Assembly (NCBI GenBank): GCA_003254925.1
Contig: QANZ01042006.1
Span: 62,001-126,000, forward strand
Direction of reading: 5' to 3'
Origin: Chamaecrista fasciculata
Taxonomy: Eukaryota > Streptophyta > Magnoliopsida > Fabales > Fabaceae
DNA length: 64,000 bases
Both the position numbers and the translations under genes were made by a program. The notes beneath the pieces were generated by a model. That model saw only the letters and a list, made by a program, of their open reading frames with translations. It was not told where the DNA came from and ran no database searches. Each line of letters starts with the position of its first letter. The first letter of the stretch is position 1. Below, piece after piece: positions 35,311 to 46,880 of this stretch.

Positions 35311-35489
35311 TGTCCTAAGAGTTTCTTGGCTAATCTTCATTGTTTCATGTATGCCAGGATTTATCTCCTCTTTATGTATGGTTTTATGCCATTTTTCTAT
35401 CAATGAAATTGATCATTCTGACAAAAGAAAAAAGACTTTAGTGCGGCCTCTTTTTTGCATGTCCTTTTGTCTACACTTTTAAGTTCTTA

Positions 35490-35955
35490 GCTAAAACTAC
35501 AAATAGAACCTTGAACAATCCTTTCGTGCAATTCAGTCTCTAATTTTTTATGAACAAAACTCTCTCTTCCCAAAAATCATGCCATACCCATGTCCGGACA
35601 ATTTGGTCCTCGAATTAATGTATTGTGTTAAAAAATTTGGACAATTTAGTCCTTGAATTATTGGTGTGACGTGGCAATTTTTTTTTTCAATTTTTGGCTG
35701 AAGTGTTTTTTTTTTAAAAAAAAATTAATATATTTTGGGAGCTGACATGACAGTTAACGTGTCATGTTAGCATTTAACGATCCACATCAGTCCTCTAAGA
35801 TACACATCAGCGTTTTTGGAAGGTGGGCTAACAGAGGGATCGACGTGCAACGAGTCAACAAAATTCGAGGACCTAATTGTACAATTTCACAAATTCAAGG
35901 ACCAGTCTTCAACTGAGTGATAAATTCAGGGACCAATCTACTAGTTTATTCTAAT
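35490..35955. mobile_element. Inverted-repeat MITE of the gtcc type
   Basis: The arms start CTACAAATAGAACCTTGAAC and end GGGACCAATCTACTAGTTTA. Inside are GTTAACGTGTCATGTTAGC and an AT-rich centre with A/T runs near 35680-35730. One arm is also present at 26359-26640. Confidence 0.6.
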
Positions 35956-37839
35956 TAAATGTCTAATCTTTACTAGATGAAATCCCACCGTATTTAGATA
36001 TCTATTTTTTTGGCTTGAGTATTTAGATTTCTGGTTGACCTTTGTGATTGGTGAAATTTAATGTTATTCTTCTCTTTGAAGTATTCAGAGACTATCGGTC
36101 GAACAATGAGATTTACAAGTCAATAATAAAATAAGCATTCCTCCCAAAATCATTAAATAATGATCCAAAGCATAATCTAAGTAAATTAACTATTACTAAT
36201 AGGGAGTTATTTATAGTATAAATATGATCATTAGATAATAATTAATAACCTTTAGCCTTTGGCATTTTGAGGTCATCGATGTATAAAACAGTTTTCTTGG
36301 TGACCTCGAAAGTGGTAGAAGAAGAGTAGCGTCCAAGGGAAACACTTGGGAGTGACTTTGTTCACCATGCTTTCTTCTTTCTTTCTTGATTGCCACAACC
36401 AATGCTTGTGATACAAACTCTCAGCACATGTAGATTCTGAAATGCCCAATAAAAAGAAAATAATTAAACACGTACATATATAGTAAACTTCTTTTTTTTG
36501 CTAACTTGGTTCAGGATTTGGATTCTCAACTTGGCTAGCTAGCTATCTTTGTTAATGAATATCTTCTTCGTCACGCCACATATTGATGACTTTTAGGACG
36601 TTGACCATAACAAACCCAAGTGCTACGCTACTAATTAACCTTACCTTAGGCTCTCTTCATCATCATAATTAGGCCCCGGCCAAAATGACAAAGGATCAGT
36701 TTGCATTTTATTCTGTGTCAAAATTTGATACCATTTGACATTTGTTTGGGTGTGGATCTTTTGCCGTGTGAATAGTACATTTTTATGTACTTTAGAAAGA
36801 AGTAGATAGAGAAATTAAAGTAAAGATTTCATAAAATAATAAATATTGTAAGATTTATATTTTCTTTCTCTTTCTCTTTTTATCTCTCTTTAAAATGTAT
36901 AGAATCCACTAATACTACGGGGAATTCAAGTTCCAATTGTTTTATAAAATACGGAGTCAAGTTATAATAAAAACATTATGCTTAAAGAGTTGAAGTGAGT
37001 ATCATTAAGCAACTAGAATTACACTTTAACTCATTAAAACTTGCAAGTTTTGTTCTAAACAAATTAAAGATGGCCATTAGACCCACCAATCTGAATGGCC
37101 AATGTGTTGTAGCTGAATTAAGGTGTTGGAATAGGATTCTCTTAAATCTTTAATGTTGTAAGTGTTTTTTTTTAAAAAAAGTGAATACTTCATAAATGAA
37201 GTATTTTAAGAGTATATATCCTATCTCATGTGTGGATGGTTGTTAATAAGCCACGCATGGAACATCGACTTGTTTTGATCCTCTGTTCACCTAAGTCAAA
37301 AACTACTAACTAGGAAGGGAATCGAAGAAAACATTAATTCACTGTATGCATATATGGTCCACTATATTTAATTTGTGATTATTCCAGTTGCTTCCAATAC
37401 ATGTATTGTCTTTACTCTTTAGTACCGCCATTAATCCCTATGCTATGCGAATATCCGTTACACCAACGGACATATAAATTTAATAGCAAGCGGTTGGCTT
37501 GACATCTTGTCATAATAATTAATATAACATATATACTCATATATATGAACTTACTATGATTATCTCTGCTAGAGTTAGGGTTTAATATTAGATGAGTATG
37601 TAGGGGAGATTGAAAAGCTTCGAGTTTTTTAGGTAGCATATAGTTTTACTTTACACTTTGGTCCATTTGATGAGTCTTCATCCAGATTTCTTGGCATACT
37701 TTAGAGTAATATGTAATAGTTGTTGCTTTTTTCTCGTAGAAAATAATCTTTTTGGAGTACAAGAACTATATTAAATTTTGTTTTGGTTCTCACTTTTTTA
37801 CTTAATTTTGATGCCCAAATTTCACCAATGAAATAATTT
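35956..37839. other. Intergenic DNA, no gene seen
   Basis: AT-rich. No open frame with coding character, and no RNA gene or intact element recognised. Confidence 0.5.
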
Positions 37840-38326
37840 GGTCAAAATCTCATTTTGATCCTCAAATTATAAAATAAATTTTGTTTTAGTTCTCAAACTT
37901 CTTTTATTTATTTTGATGCTTAAATTTTTTCATTTGTTTCATTGTTAGTTTAAAATACAATTCAGTTTGATTTCTGTCGTTCTTTTTTAAGTTAGACATT
38001 TGATTTAAGCGATTTTTTTTTATGTCATAATTATTGAGTCGAGAGAGAGAGAGAAAGACAAACATTTCTCCTCACAAAAAAGTTCAAATGCAAATTTATC
38101 TATGATTTATGACAAAAAGGAAAAAAAAAATCTTTCTCTTTCTCTTTCAACTCACTTATGACATATATAAAAGAAAAATCGTCAATCTAATTAACTGTTT
38201 ATGTTAGAGATAATGGCTGAAACTAAATGGAATTATGATTTAGAATAACGGTGAAACAAATGAGAAAGTTTAAGGATCAAAAACAGAATTTGCCCAATAA
38301 TTTAAGACCAAAATGAGATTTTGACC
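37840..38326. mobile_element. Inverted-repeat MITE of the gtcc/MULE type
   Basis: Ends are GGTCAAAATCTCATTTTGATC and AAAATGAGATTTTGACC; further complementary pieces include CATTTGTTTCATTGTTA on the left and CGGTGAAACAAATGAG on the right. A GA repeat lies near 38041-38055. Flanking duplication is imperfect. Confidence 0.65.
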
Positions 38327-39131
38327 AAATATTTACCTAATAAAAGCAATGACAATTGAGCAGCAAAAACAGGGGTGGCTAGTGGCTACTTGCACCTTTT
38401 ATAATGTTTCTATATATATAGTTTGCAATTTTGGACTTTTATGTACACCTAGTCTTCTTCGTGTTGGTTGGTTTGGGTTCCTAGTCAACTGCAGTACTCA
38501 GAGTCAACTCATATACTATAAAATTAATCTGTTCAATGGAAAATATTGTTATGCAAGTCATCAAGCATCCTGTATTCTTCTTAGATAGTGGTGGCTGGTA
38601 ATTACTTTTAGTCTTTCACTACGTGGTCCCATTATCATCTTATCTATTTCATAATCTAGAAGACTAGAACTAAGACAATTCAACTGATATATTATCTCCA
38701 TACTGTGGTATCTTAACTAACCATAATTTTATTAATCAGGAAAAATCTCTTGGAAAGTTGAAACCACCTGGCAGTCTAATTAGCTGAATAAAAGTTACAT
38801 AATGGGATAAAGTTAGTGACATGACCAATTTCTTATTCAGTGGGAAAAGGAGATGAGCAGATACAGAGAGATTATTGATTGATATTTGAGAATTACCCCG
38901 TATACTAATCTGAAATCCTCTTATTTTGAGACTGTACAACCAATTTCTCTATTCTCCAACTAAACAAGACTACATATATATATATATATATAGTATATAC
39001 CCAATCAACTTCAGTTGTGCAGGAAAGAGGAAAAAAAAACCAACAAGAAGCACAAAACTCATTCCTCTGCTGTACATATTTCACAATTACACAAATGAAA
39101 AATAATCAACTTAAACCCAAAAAATCACTTC
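38327..39131. other. Intergenic DNA downstream of the NPH3-type gene
   Basis: Contains an (AT)n microsatellite at about 38973-38992. No gene seen. The 3' UTR of the minus-strand gene at 39132 lies here. Confidence 0.45.
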
Positions 39132-41659
39132 TCATGAACACAGCTTGGGCAATGATCTTGCATAACCATTTCCTGATACTTTTGATTTTGAGATTTTGGC
39201 CATCTGGCTTTGCATCTTCCTACAGATTTTCTCCAATTCCATAACCCTCCATTGCATTCCTTGCAAATGTGCTTTGAGTTTCTCATTATCATCTGAAACT
39301 GATGAAACATCAAATTTTCCAGCATACAGCACAACCTGTTCATTGGTCTTGTCTTTCTTTCCCTTTTTTACAGCATCACTGAAGCTACAAGGCGAATCAG
39401 TGAATGAACTTGTGCTTGGAGTACTGTGAAGCATGTTGTTGAGCTTGGATTGCTTAGAAATGAGAGCATGAACAGCAGCATTTGAAGGAAATTTTGTGTT
39501 TAGAGAAAGGTGTTCACAAGCTTCAGCTGAAAGCTTCTCATGATTTAAACCACAACATATCTTCAGCCTTTCTTCTTCACTCAAGTCAGCATGCACCTAT
39601 AGACAAAACGCTTTTGTTTCAAATCTTCAACTAGATTCAATTTCCAAAAAAAGCTTCAAACAACATTAATTAACTGATTGTTATTAATTGATCACATTAG
39701 CATAAATCACTATCTTAATCAAAAGACTAACTTTTTTTTTTCAGAAAAAATCTACTTTTCAGTCCTTAAACTTGCCCCAAAACTACGATTTAGTCCCTAG
39801 AAGAGTAGAAGTGGAAATACACTGTTTGGTCTTTGATTTTTTCTTCTCAAACATCAACTATATAGTCCCCATGAATAATGTTTCAGAGATTAAATAGTTT
39901 ACATTTGTAAAAACAATCAGGGGCCAAATAGGGTATTTTCAATACTCAAGGACTAAATTGTAGTTTCGGAAGAAACTCAAACAAAAACGTAAATTTTCTC
40001 TTTTTTCTTTTTTTTGGTAAAAACAACATTTACATACCTCTAGATACATGTCCATTGCATGGTAGAGTTTGTCATATAAATCTCTGGCATAATCTGGCAA
40101 TGCTGTTGCAAGGGCCAAGAACTTGGAAGGTTTCAAACAAGGATCAGGGGCTATTTCTGCAATATATAAATCTACCAAGGTAGCAACTTTTTTCATCCGG
40201 ATGGGACTTACAACAAGACAGGTTCCTCCTCCTCCTTGACGAACGAATGCCTTTAATAATCTCAGAACAAGATTCACATCATACAAGTAGCTAATTCCAT
40301 AAGGAGATGGCACAAGCAAATTGTCCAAAGTCACTTGATCCAACTGCAAACTAATCATACTCTCCAGTTTATTCCTGCAGCATTTGCTTATGTTCAAACC
40401 CAAAGTCACCCTCAGAATCCCAAACAAGGTCTTGCAAGAAACACAATTCTGATCCATGATAAAGTGCATATCTATGACCATTTCTATGATCTTTCGCTTC
40501 TCATCACTTGTAGCAGACGAAAATCTAGCCTTTTGGTAATACAACAGAAACCTACTGATCACAACTTGGTCCAGCTTTCGCGAAAGCATTGATTTCACCA
40601 ACTTTTCCACCAACAAGGGACTCAAGAACAAGAGATCTTCAAACCACCATGTTGAACGAGAGAAACTTGTCTTGATGCTCTCGGTGCTTTTCGAGTCACA
40701 TGAGAGCCGAAACCCGGAACTATCAGGAGAACAAGTGGATGGACATGGACTTGATTCACTAGCCAAAACCAGCCTACCAACTAGTGAATCCAAGCATTTT
40801 TCTAGCATCACAGACAGAGAAGAATCTGACACTAATTCTATATTCTGGCATTGCTTCAAGGGGATCAAAAGGTCAGACCATGGCCAATAGCTTGTCTCTC
40901 CAAGTGATTTCTTAGTTTGTTGTAGTAAGTTAGAACCATCACCACCCACAGATTCCTTCATTTCCATGAATTCTGCAGCACAATGGGCTAGTACCAAATT
41001 GGAAGGACTTATATCAGTTGTTCCATTATTATAACAGAATCTTAACATGAGCTCAAAACCTTCTGCGCCTCCTGGAAAGTCTTGAAATATCACTTTAAGC
41101 TTTCTCCTGCTGCCACTGGTAGATTTGCCAAATAATTTTGTGAATTTACCAGAATATTGAGCAATTATGTCCTGCAAATTAGAAACCAAAAATAAAATTA
41201 TTATTCAATTTAGGAATACTAAGGAATGTATTCTGTAATCTGTATATGAATAAAAGTCAGAATGAATATGAAAATATCCCACCATGGAGTCACTGGATAG
41301 GCACAACAAAAGATCAAGAAAAGAAATGGGGAAAATATGTGAAAGGTGAGAATGAAAGGAAAAACTAGAGGCCTACACCTAAAGGTCCTTCCTTAATCAG
41401 AAAAAAGCATGAATTTGGTGACAGAGAGGTCGTTATAGGCAATAAGTTGTATATAAGGGCAAGCAGGAAGGATCTACATCAAATCATCTAGCATTGAAGG
41501 GTAGAGCAGACAAAAAATTCCTTTGAAAGCAACCCCTTTGGTCCCTCTCAAAAAAAAATAAGTGAATAAAACAAATGAAGGTGAGAACATTAAATCCCCA
41601 GGACCCCAGAAGACCATGATGGAAGCTACATTTAATATCGTATGCACACAGAAAAACAG

Positions 41660-41692
<33 letters not shown>

Positions 41693-42195
41693 AAAAAAAT
41701 AAAAAAGAACATAAAGTGCCTTGTGCTTTTGGGGTTTGAGGCAAGCATAATTATTGCCAGAGAAATGGTAGTAATCTAGTAGCTAGAACAGAAGTTACTG
41801 GAGATATACCCCACATCCCACCATGTTGCAATGTAGGTGCAAATTAATGATGGGTGGAAAAAGTACTAGTTAAAGTTTCTGAGGTCTGAGCTTAAAGAAA
41901 AAACAAGAGAGAAATTGCAAAAGGAAAACAACAGAAAAAAGATGTAGTAAATGATTGAACTGTTATCATTTTTAACTTTGTGAGTGGCAAAATTTAGCAA
42001 AAAATTGAAAGGGAAGAGAGGAAAGAAATCAAATTGTATAGATAAAAAGACAATATAGGCAAAAGGGAAGCAAGCCAAAGGAAAGATTTCAAAGGTCAAG
42101 TTTTAAAATTGAAAGAGAAGAAGCTTGGTTACCTTGTCCACCACGAAGGTCTCTTCACCATTGACATCCACTTCAAGAACACAGCAAGCTTCCAT
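39132..42195 (-). CDS. BTB/POZ-NPH3 family protein (At3g22104-like), three exons
   Basis: Exon 1 (42195-42133) reads MEACCVLEVDVNGEETFVVD plus K, with donor GTAACC. Exon 2 (41171-40038) starts DIIAQYSGKFTKLFGKS after TTTGCAG and ends AMDMYLE before GTATGT. Exon 3 (39596-39132) starts VHADLSEEERLKICCGLNHE after CTATAG. All junctions are in phase 0; the total is 553 residues. The BTB/POZ domain spans about 1-100 (FPGGAEGFELMLRFCYNNG). The NPH3 domain follows (WWFEDLLFLSPLLVEKLVKS; LDNLLVPSP; EIAPDPCLKPSKFLALA) and a C-terminal coiled-coil-like region (EKLKAHLQGMQWRVMELEK) closes it. The family provides CUL3 ubiquitin-ligase adaptors in phototropin and auxin-transport signalling. This subgroup has a divergent, short BTB start. 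The gene looks intact. Confidence 0.93.
39750..39985. mobile_element. MITE-like inverted repeat within intron 2 of the NPH3-type gene
   Basis: CAAAACTACGATTTAGTCCC on the left faces GGACTAAATTGTAGTTTCGG on the right, with GTCC/GGCC-rich interior. It occupies most of the 441-bp intron without touching the splice sites. Confidence 0.6.
41660..41692. repeat. Poly(A) homopolymer (~33 A) in intron 1 of the NPH3-type gene
   Basis: Uninterrupted A run on the plus strand. Its length is likely variable and error-prone in sequencing. No flanking duplication was identified. Confidence 0.85.
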
Positions 42196-42720
42196 GACTT
42201 AAACAAGAGAAAGGAAAAAAAAAAAAATTGGAAACCCCAAAACCCGCCTCAAATATTCAACAAGAGAGCCCTTTACTTTTTGGAAAACCTGCATAAAAAG
42301 ATTCAAAGAGGAGAGAGAGACGTGAGAGAAGGCCATAGTGGAGAGTGAGAGTGAGAGGAAGCGAGGCCATATTCTTGGATTAGCAAGAAGACAAACACAA
42401 AAGGGACAGACACATATGACATAACTACATAAGTAGTCAATATATTGGTGCAGAAGTAATACAATACAAGGGATGGGATGGATTATGGATACAATCCAAA
42501 GACAAAGCTCGAAGTTTTTGAGAAGCAACAAGGCATATGAAGACAGAGAAGTTACATACTTACATATATAATATAGAGAGACGGAATAGGAGTCAAAGCG
42601 AGAGAGAGAGAGAGAGAGAGAAAAATAGAGAAAGATAAGCAAGAAAAGGAAATTACTTAAACTAATAGCATAGAATAGGAACCACTCACTAGGCACTAGT
42701 CACTAACCTCTTTCTGACAT
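42196..42720 (-). promoter_or_regulatory. 5' leader and proximal promoter of the NPH3-type gene
   Basis: Minus-strand leader upstream of ATG 42195, with a CT-rich tract (plus-strand GA repeat at about 42598-42622). A second CT repeat lies at 42952-42982. No TATA box or transcription start can be fixed from the sequence alone. Confidence 0.4.
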
Positions 42721-43702
42721 TCCTGCAAAAGCAAGAATAAGAATAATAAACATAAACCACCGCCTCCTAATATGGTTTTGTGAATAAACCTGGGTTTGGT
42801 TTGTTTTTGTTTTCTTGAGGGAGTCACAGAAAAGAAAAGACTTGGAACTCAAGCTTTATTCCATATTCATCGCTGCCTGAGTCTCTATATTTGTGCACCC
42901 ACCCACATTACCCCATTATTTTATTTTAGTCCCCTTCATCTTCATCCATCTCTCTCTCTCTCTTTCTCTCTCAACTCTCAAGTCTCATGTCTCTCTCTCT
43001 CCATATATCGCAATTTACCATTTGGACCATTCATTCTTCATGGGCATGTGTTTGAGGGACCAATCCTCTTTTGCTGCCCCACCACCACCTCTGTTTTGCT
43101 GTACGGGTCCGCTCCAACTTTATCATCCGGGTCGAACCAACCTCTAATTTCTAATATTTGTGACAAAATCTATTTTTTTAGTGTAACACAACATCGACAC
43201 AACATGAATACGGACACTTATTTATATATATAAATAATTAAAAATTTATAAATTTTGATAATAACTTTAAAAGTTATAATATTTGTTCATAATATATTTA
43301 TACTATATTATATATGTCAAGGGTGTTTTGATTGGTCAAAATTAGTTTTATTTTGAAATATTAAAAGGGAAAAAATAATGGAGGGAGTTAAGTAACTTCC
43401 CACTACTTTGATGACTACAAAAAAAAGAGGAAATTTATTATTTGGTCCTTTCTTTTTTACTGAGTCAACGGTTTGGTCCATAATTTATTTTACATACATA
43501 TTTGCGTGTGCGTTAGGGCACGCAAAGCCCCTGGTGTCATATATGTCACTATTTTAAAATATTTGTCTGGGTTAAATTATAAAAAAATTGATTTTATATT
43601 CCGAAACATATTAACACGTGTTGCATGGGTGTCGTACGAGTGTCGAACACAAACACGTGTCTCATACGACGACAAGCCCTCAAAATGAAGTGTTCTTACT
43701 TC
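42721..43702. other. Intergenic DNA upstream of the NPH3-type gene
   Basis: CT-rich microsatellite at about 42952-42982; otherwise AT-rich. The open frames at 42796-43233 lack coding character. Confidence 0.4.
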
Positions 43703-43863
43703 AAAAGTGTCTAAATTTTACCAACAAGTGGTTGGTCCACGTGGTAAGCGACTTGGTTCCGCTTAAGCAAGGTCTTGTGTTCGAGTCCTTGTGAATGGAG
43801 TTACCCTTGTTGGGAGACTGCCTCGGATACCGGGCAGGCAACTAAAAAAAGTGTCTAAATTTT
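43703..43863 (+). mobile_element. tRNA-derived SINE with target duplication
   Basis: The body (43720-43846) starts ACCAACAAGTGGTTGGTCC, with an A-box-like GTGGTAAGCGACTTGG and a B-box GTGTTCGAGTCC, then TTGGGAGACTGCCTCGG, and ends in a run of A. It is flanked by AAAAGTGTCTAAATTTT at 43703-43719 and from about 43847. The long duplication and A tail indicate target-primed integration; the boxes give an internal RNA polymerase III promoter. Confidence 0.85.
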
Positions 43864-43882
43864 TTTTCAAATATTGAAAAAA

Positions 43883-44483
43883 GGTCAAAGTGCGAATTTG
43901 GTCCTGTAACTTTGCTCCAGGTCCCAAATCAATCCTATATCTTTTTTCGAATTTGGTCCTATATCTTTACTCAAAGTCTCAAATAGTCTTATATCTTTTT
44001 TTGTCTCAGTTTTGGTCCCATATGTTTTGAAAACCTCCCACCGTTGGTCCTTTGTCCATTTTAAATTATAGTTTAGTCTTGAAAACTTCAAGTTCCTTTT
44101 ACTTTAGTCTCTGACTATCAAAATAAAAGTGAAAAGCATCCATGAATATTCTCAAACCTTACATCTTGGTCCCTAATCCATGAATTCTTCATGAAATGGA
44201 ATAGTAATGCAAAAACAACACAAATTAAAACAAATGACAAAGGGACCAAAACTGAAAATGCATAAAATTTAAAATCCACCAGAAAATGCCTAAACTCGCC
44301 GGAAAACATACGAAAATCGCCGAAAAATTCAAAAACTCATCCAAAAATCCAAATCCTCACTGAAATCTCACTCAAATAATTGGGACCTCGAATAAAGATA
44401 CAGGACCAAATTCAAGATAAAAAAAGATATAAGACTGATTTGAGACCTGAAGCAAAATTACAAGACCAAATTGCACTTTGGCC
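43883..44483. mobile_element. Mutator-like MITE with perfect 9-bp target duplication
   Basis: Ends GGTCAAAGTGCGAATTTGG and CCAAATTGCACTTTGGCC; flanks TTGAAAAAA at 43874-43882 and 44484-44492. Arms contain repeated GTCC(T)ATATCTTT motifs and their complements. A 9-bp duplication with terminal inverted repeats indicates the Mutator superfamily. No transposase. Confidence 0.85.
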
Positions 44484-44639
44484 TTGAAAAAACTATGAGA
44501 ACAACAATTTTAGTGTCAAAATTTAACATTGCAACTTAATTATTAAATATTCAAAATATATTTTAATTTTTTTTTATTTTAATAAATATCAATTATTTAG
44601 TCTTCAATAAATACTAAATCATTAATCCAATCAGATATG

Positions 44640-45110
44640 ACCGGATATTATTTTTTCTTCAGATTGGACCAGGTTGAGGCTTATATTAGGGAATTTTAGC
44701 TGGAGCTAGACCCAACTTAACTCAGAGTATGTTCATTTTTATTTTTTTGCTGTATATATTTATATTTTTTTATTAAATATTATTGTTATTTTATAAAATA
44801 TTTATGTATTATTATTTTTTATCAACTATATATTAAAAATACTTAAAATATTAACGTGATTGTAGTTATATTAATTTTTTAATAAATAAATCAAGTTAAA
44901 TGTTTTTATTAATATAAACATCATTAATTTCATGTATAATTAATTTTTTATTAATATATACGTTAAAAATTACATAAATAAATAAACAGGTTAAATAAAA
45001 CAAATATTTTTTTAAAGAATGGCCCGGATGATCCAGCCTAGCCCTACTATAACCAGGTTGGGTTTAGAGTCCAGCCGAAACTCAATCCAACTCTTGTGCA
45101 TCCCTACCCC
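44640..45110. mobile_element. Probable hAT-like MITE, eroded
   Basis: GC-rich ends (GACCAGGTTGAGGC, GGAGCTAGACCCAACTT on the left; GGCCCGGATGATCC, ACCAGGTTGGGTTTAG on the right) enclose a very AT-rich centre. The right edge CTTGTGCATCCCTA resembles the hAT end at 8234. The left edge is unclear. Confidence 0.45.
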
Positions 45111-45256
45111 AAAACATTAATTGTGAAAATAGACAACCTAACAGTTGATGTTTGTAGAAAAAATTGAGGATCAAAAAGTATATTTTTAATACCCAATGAA
45201 AAAATAATAATTTGGGAATAAATTTGAGACTAAAAAATAATTTGCCTCTAAATTTA

Positions 45257-45640
45257 TTCATTGCAAAAGCATATTTTTTGTCCCTGAACTTTATACTAGC
45301 GTCTGCCTCTTTTGAATTTGTCCCTAGTGTATTTGTTGTCAATTTCATTATTAAAGTTTCATATTTTAATTGATTTTATATTTTGACTTTCATTAAATGA
45401 ATTAACAACAAACTTCACTTCATCTCAAACTTCCATGAATTTAATATATTTTTCTTCTAGTAATTTGACATTAATATTATAAAGTTAAGTGAAGTATGTC
45501 ATTAATTGTAAAAGTAAAAGATAATAAAATCAATCAAAATAATGTAAAATTTCAAAGACAAAATTGATAATAAACAAATTTTGAGGATAAAATAAAAAGT
45601 TCATATAATATTTAGTGACTAAAAAGGTACTTTAGCCTTT
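45257..45640. mobile_element. Eroded inverted-repeat MITE of the gtcc type
   Basis: GCAAAAGCATATTTTTTGTCC on the left faces AGTGACTAAAAAGGTACTTTAGCC on the right. The inner parts are AT-rich. No clear flanking duplication. Confidence 0.4.
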
Positions 45641-45816
45641 ATTTATTTCAATAATAATGGAAGGTGGAAATAGGAAATTTGATGATGATCCGTGAGAATT
45701 CGGTGGTGTGTCTTGGTATATGGCAGTAAGTACTACACCTAATGGCAATGTTTACCTTGTTCTCGCTTTAAAATTCACTTAGAATTAATAATTGAGGAGA
45801 CGAGATATAAAATAAG

Positions 45817-46096
45817 TGTTATAAATAATTGTTTGTGAATATCCACATTTGACTTTTGGTATTCTCAGTGTATAGAAGTTTGAGTTTTCCTTTAGTTTCT
45901 CTATGTACATGAATATGATTTTATACCTGCATTATGTATATTAAGTTGGTACATCTCCCTTGTAGATCATTTAGCCTATAAATAGAGGCTTTAGGTATTG
46001 ATGTAAAGTTGATGAGATGAGTTGAATGATAAGAACCACTTTCCCCTCTTACTTTTCTCTATTCTTTGAGTATTCATATTTCTTAATTTTATAACA
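45817..46096 (+). repeat. 5' LTR of the copia element
   Basis: 280 bp, TG to CA, with the leader-like CCTATAAATAGAGGC (TATA-box region) at about 45975. Confidence 0.9.
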
Positions 46097-46644
46097 CGTT
46101 ATCAGCACGAGCCTCTACCGGTTTGAGCTTTTGGCATATGTGCACTTGTCTACTCATTCAAACTTTTGGCATCTGTTCATGGGTCTCTATCCATTTGAGT
46201 TCTAGGTAATTGAACATGAGCCTTTATCGGTGAGTTTTTGGTAACTAAGTACAAATCTCTTCTGAATTCAATTTTGGATAATTAAAGAGGTAAGTTAATT
46301 ATCTTTCAAGTTTTTTTGATTAAAATTACTAAAGGTAAGAAACTTTTATGTTGGATTGTTTATCATTATTGTAATATATTTTATAAGTTTATTATTGTGG
46401 TCATCTTCTTACGATTTGGAAATGTTTCATATAGCCTGAAATTACATATGATTAAGATTTCATATGATTAAATCAAAGTGACCAAGTCACATGTAATTGA
46501 AGTTTCATATATTTAAGTAAATGGCCCGAAGCCATATTATGTTTTGATTCAACTTTATTGAATCAATTATTGTATTCTTGCCAAAGATTAGTGCAATGAA
46601 AGGTTATTGCACATGTTGATTATTTATCAAGGGTTATAGTTTGG

Positions 46645-46880
46645 TACTTTGGCTATTGAAGTTGTTTAATATCACCCTTGACGGCTAATAAACTTTGGCT
46701 ATTGAAGCTGTATAATATCAGCCCCGAAGGCTTAGACTTTGGTTATTGAAGTTGTCTTATATCAGGCCTAAAAGCTAATAGTTTGACTATTGAAATGATC
46801 CTACAATGCCTTGAAGATAATAATTTGGCTATTGAAGCTGTGTTATATCAGCCATGAAGGCTAATAGTCAAATAGAAATT
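46645..46880 (+). repeat. Tandem ~48-bp repeats in the copia gag region
   Basis: TTTGGCTATTGAAG(C/T)TGT followed by ATATCAGCC and GAAGGCTAATA recurs about five times (near 46648, 46694, 46739, 46787 and 46827). A second set, AATATGAGATAGTTCCTGAAGAAC at about 47516-47625, repeats four times. Both contain small self-complementary motifs. Confidence 0.75.

Noticed and set aside
42796..43233. Plus-strand frame of 145 codons
   Set aside because: CT-microsatellite translation upstream of the NPH3-type gene, opposite in direction.
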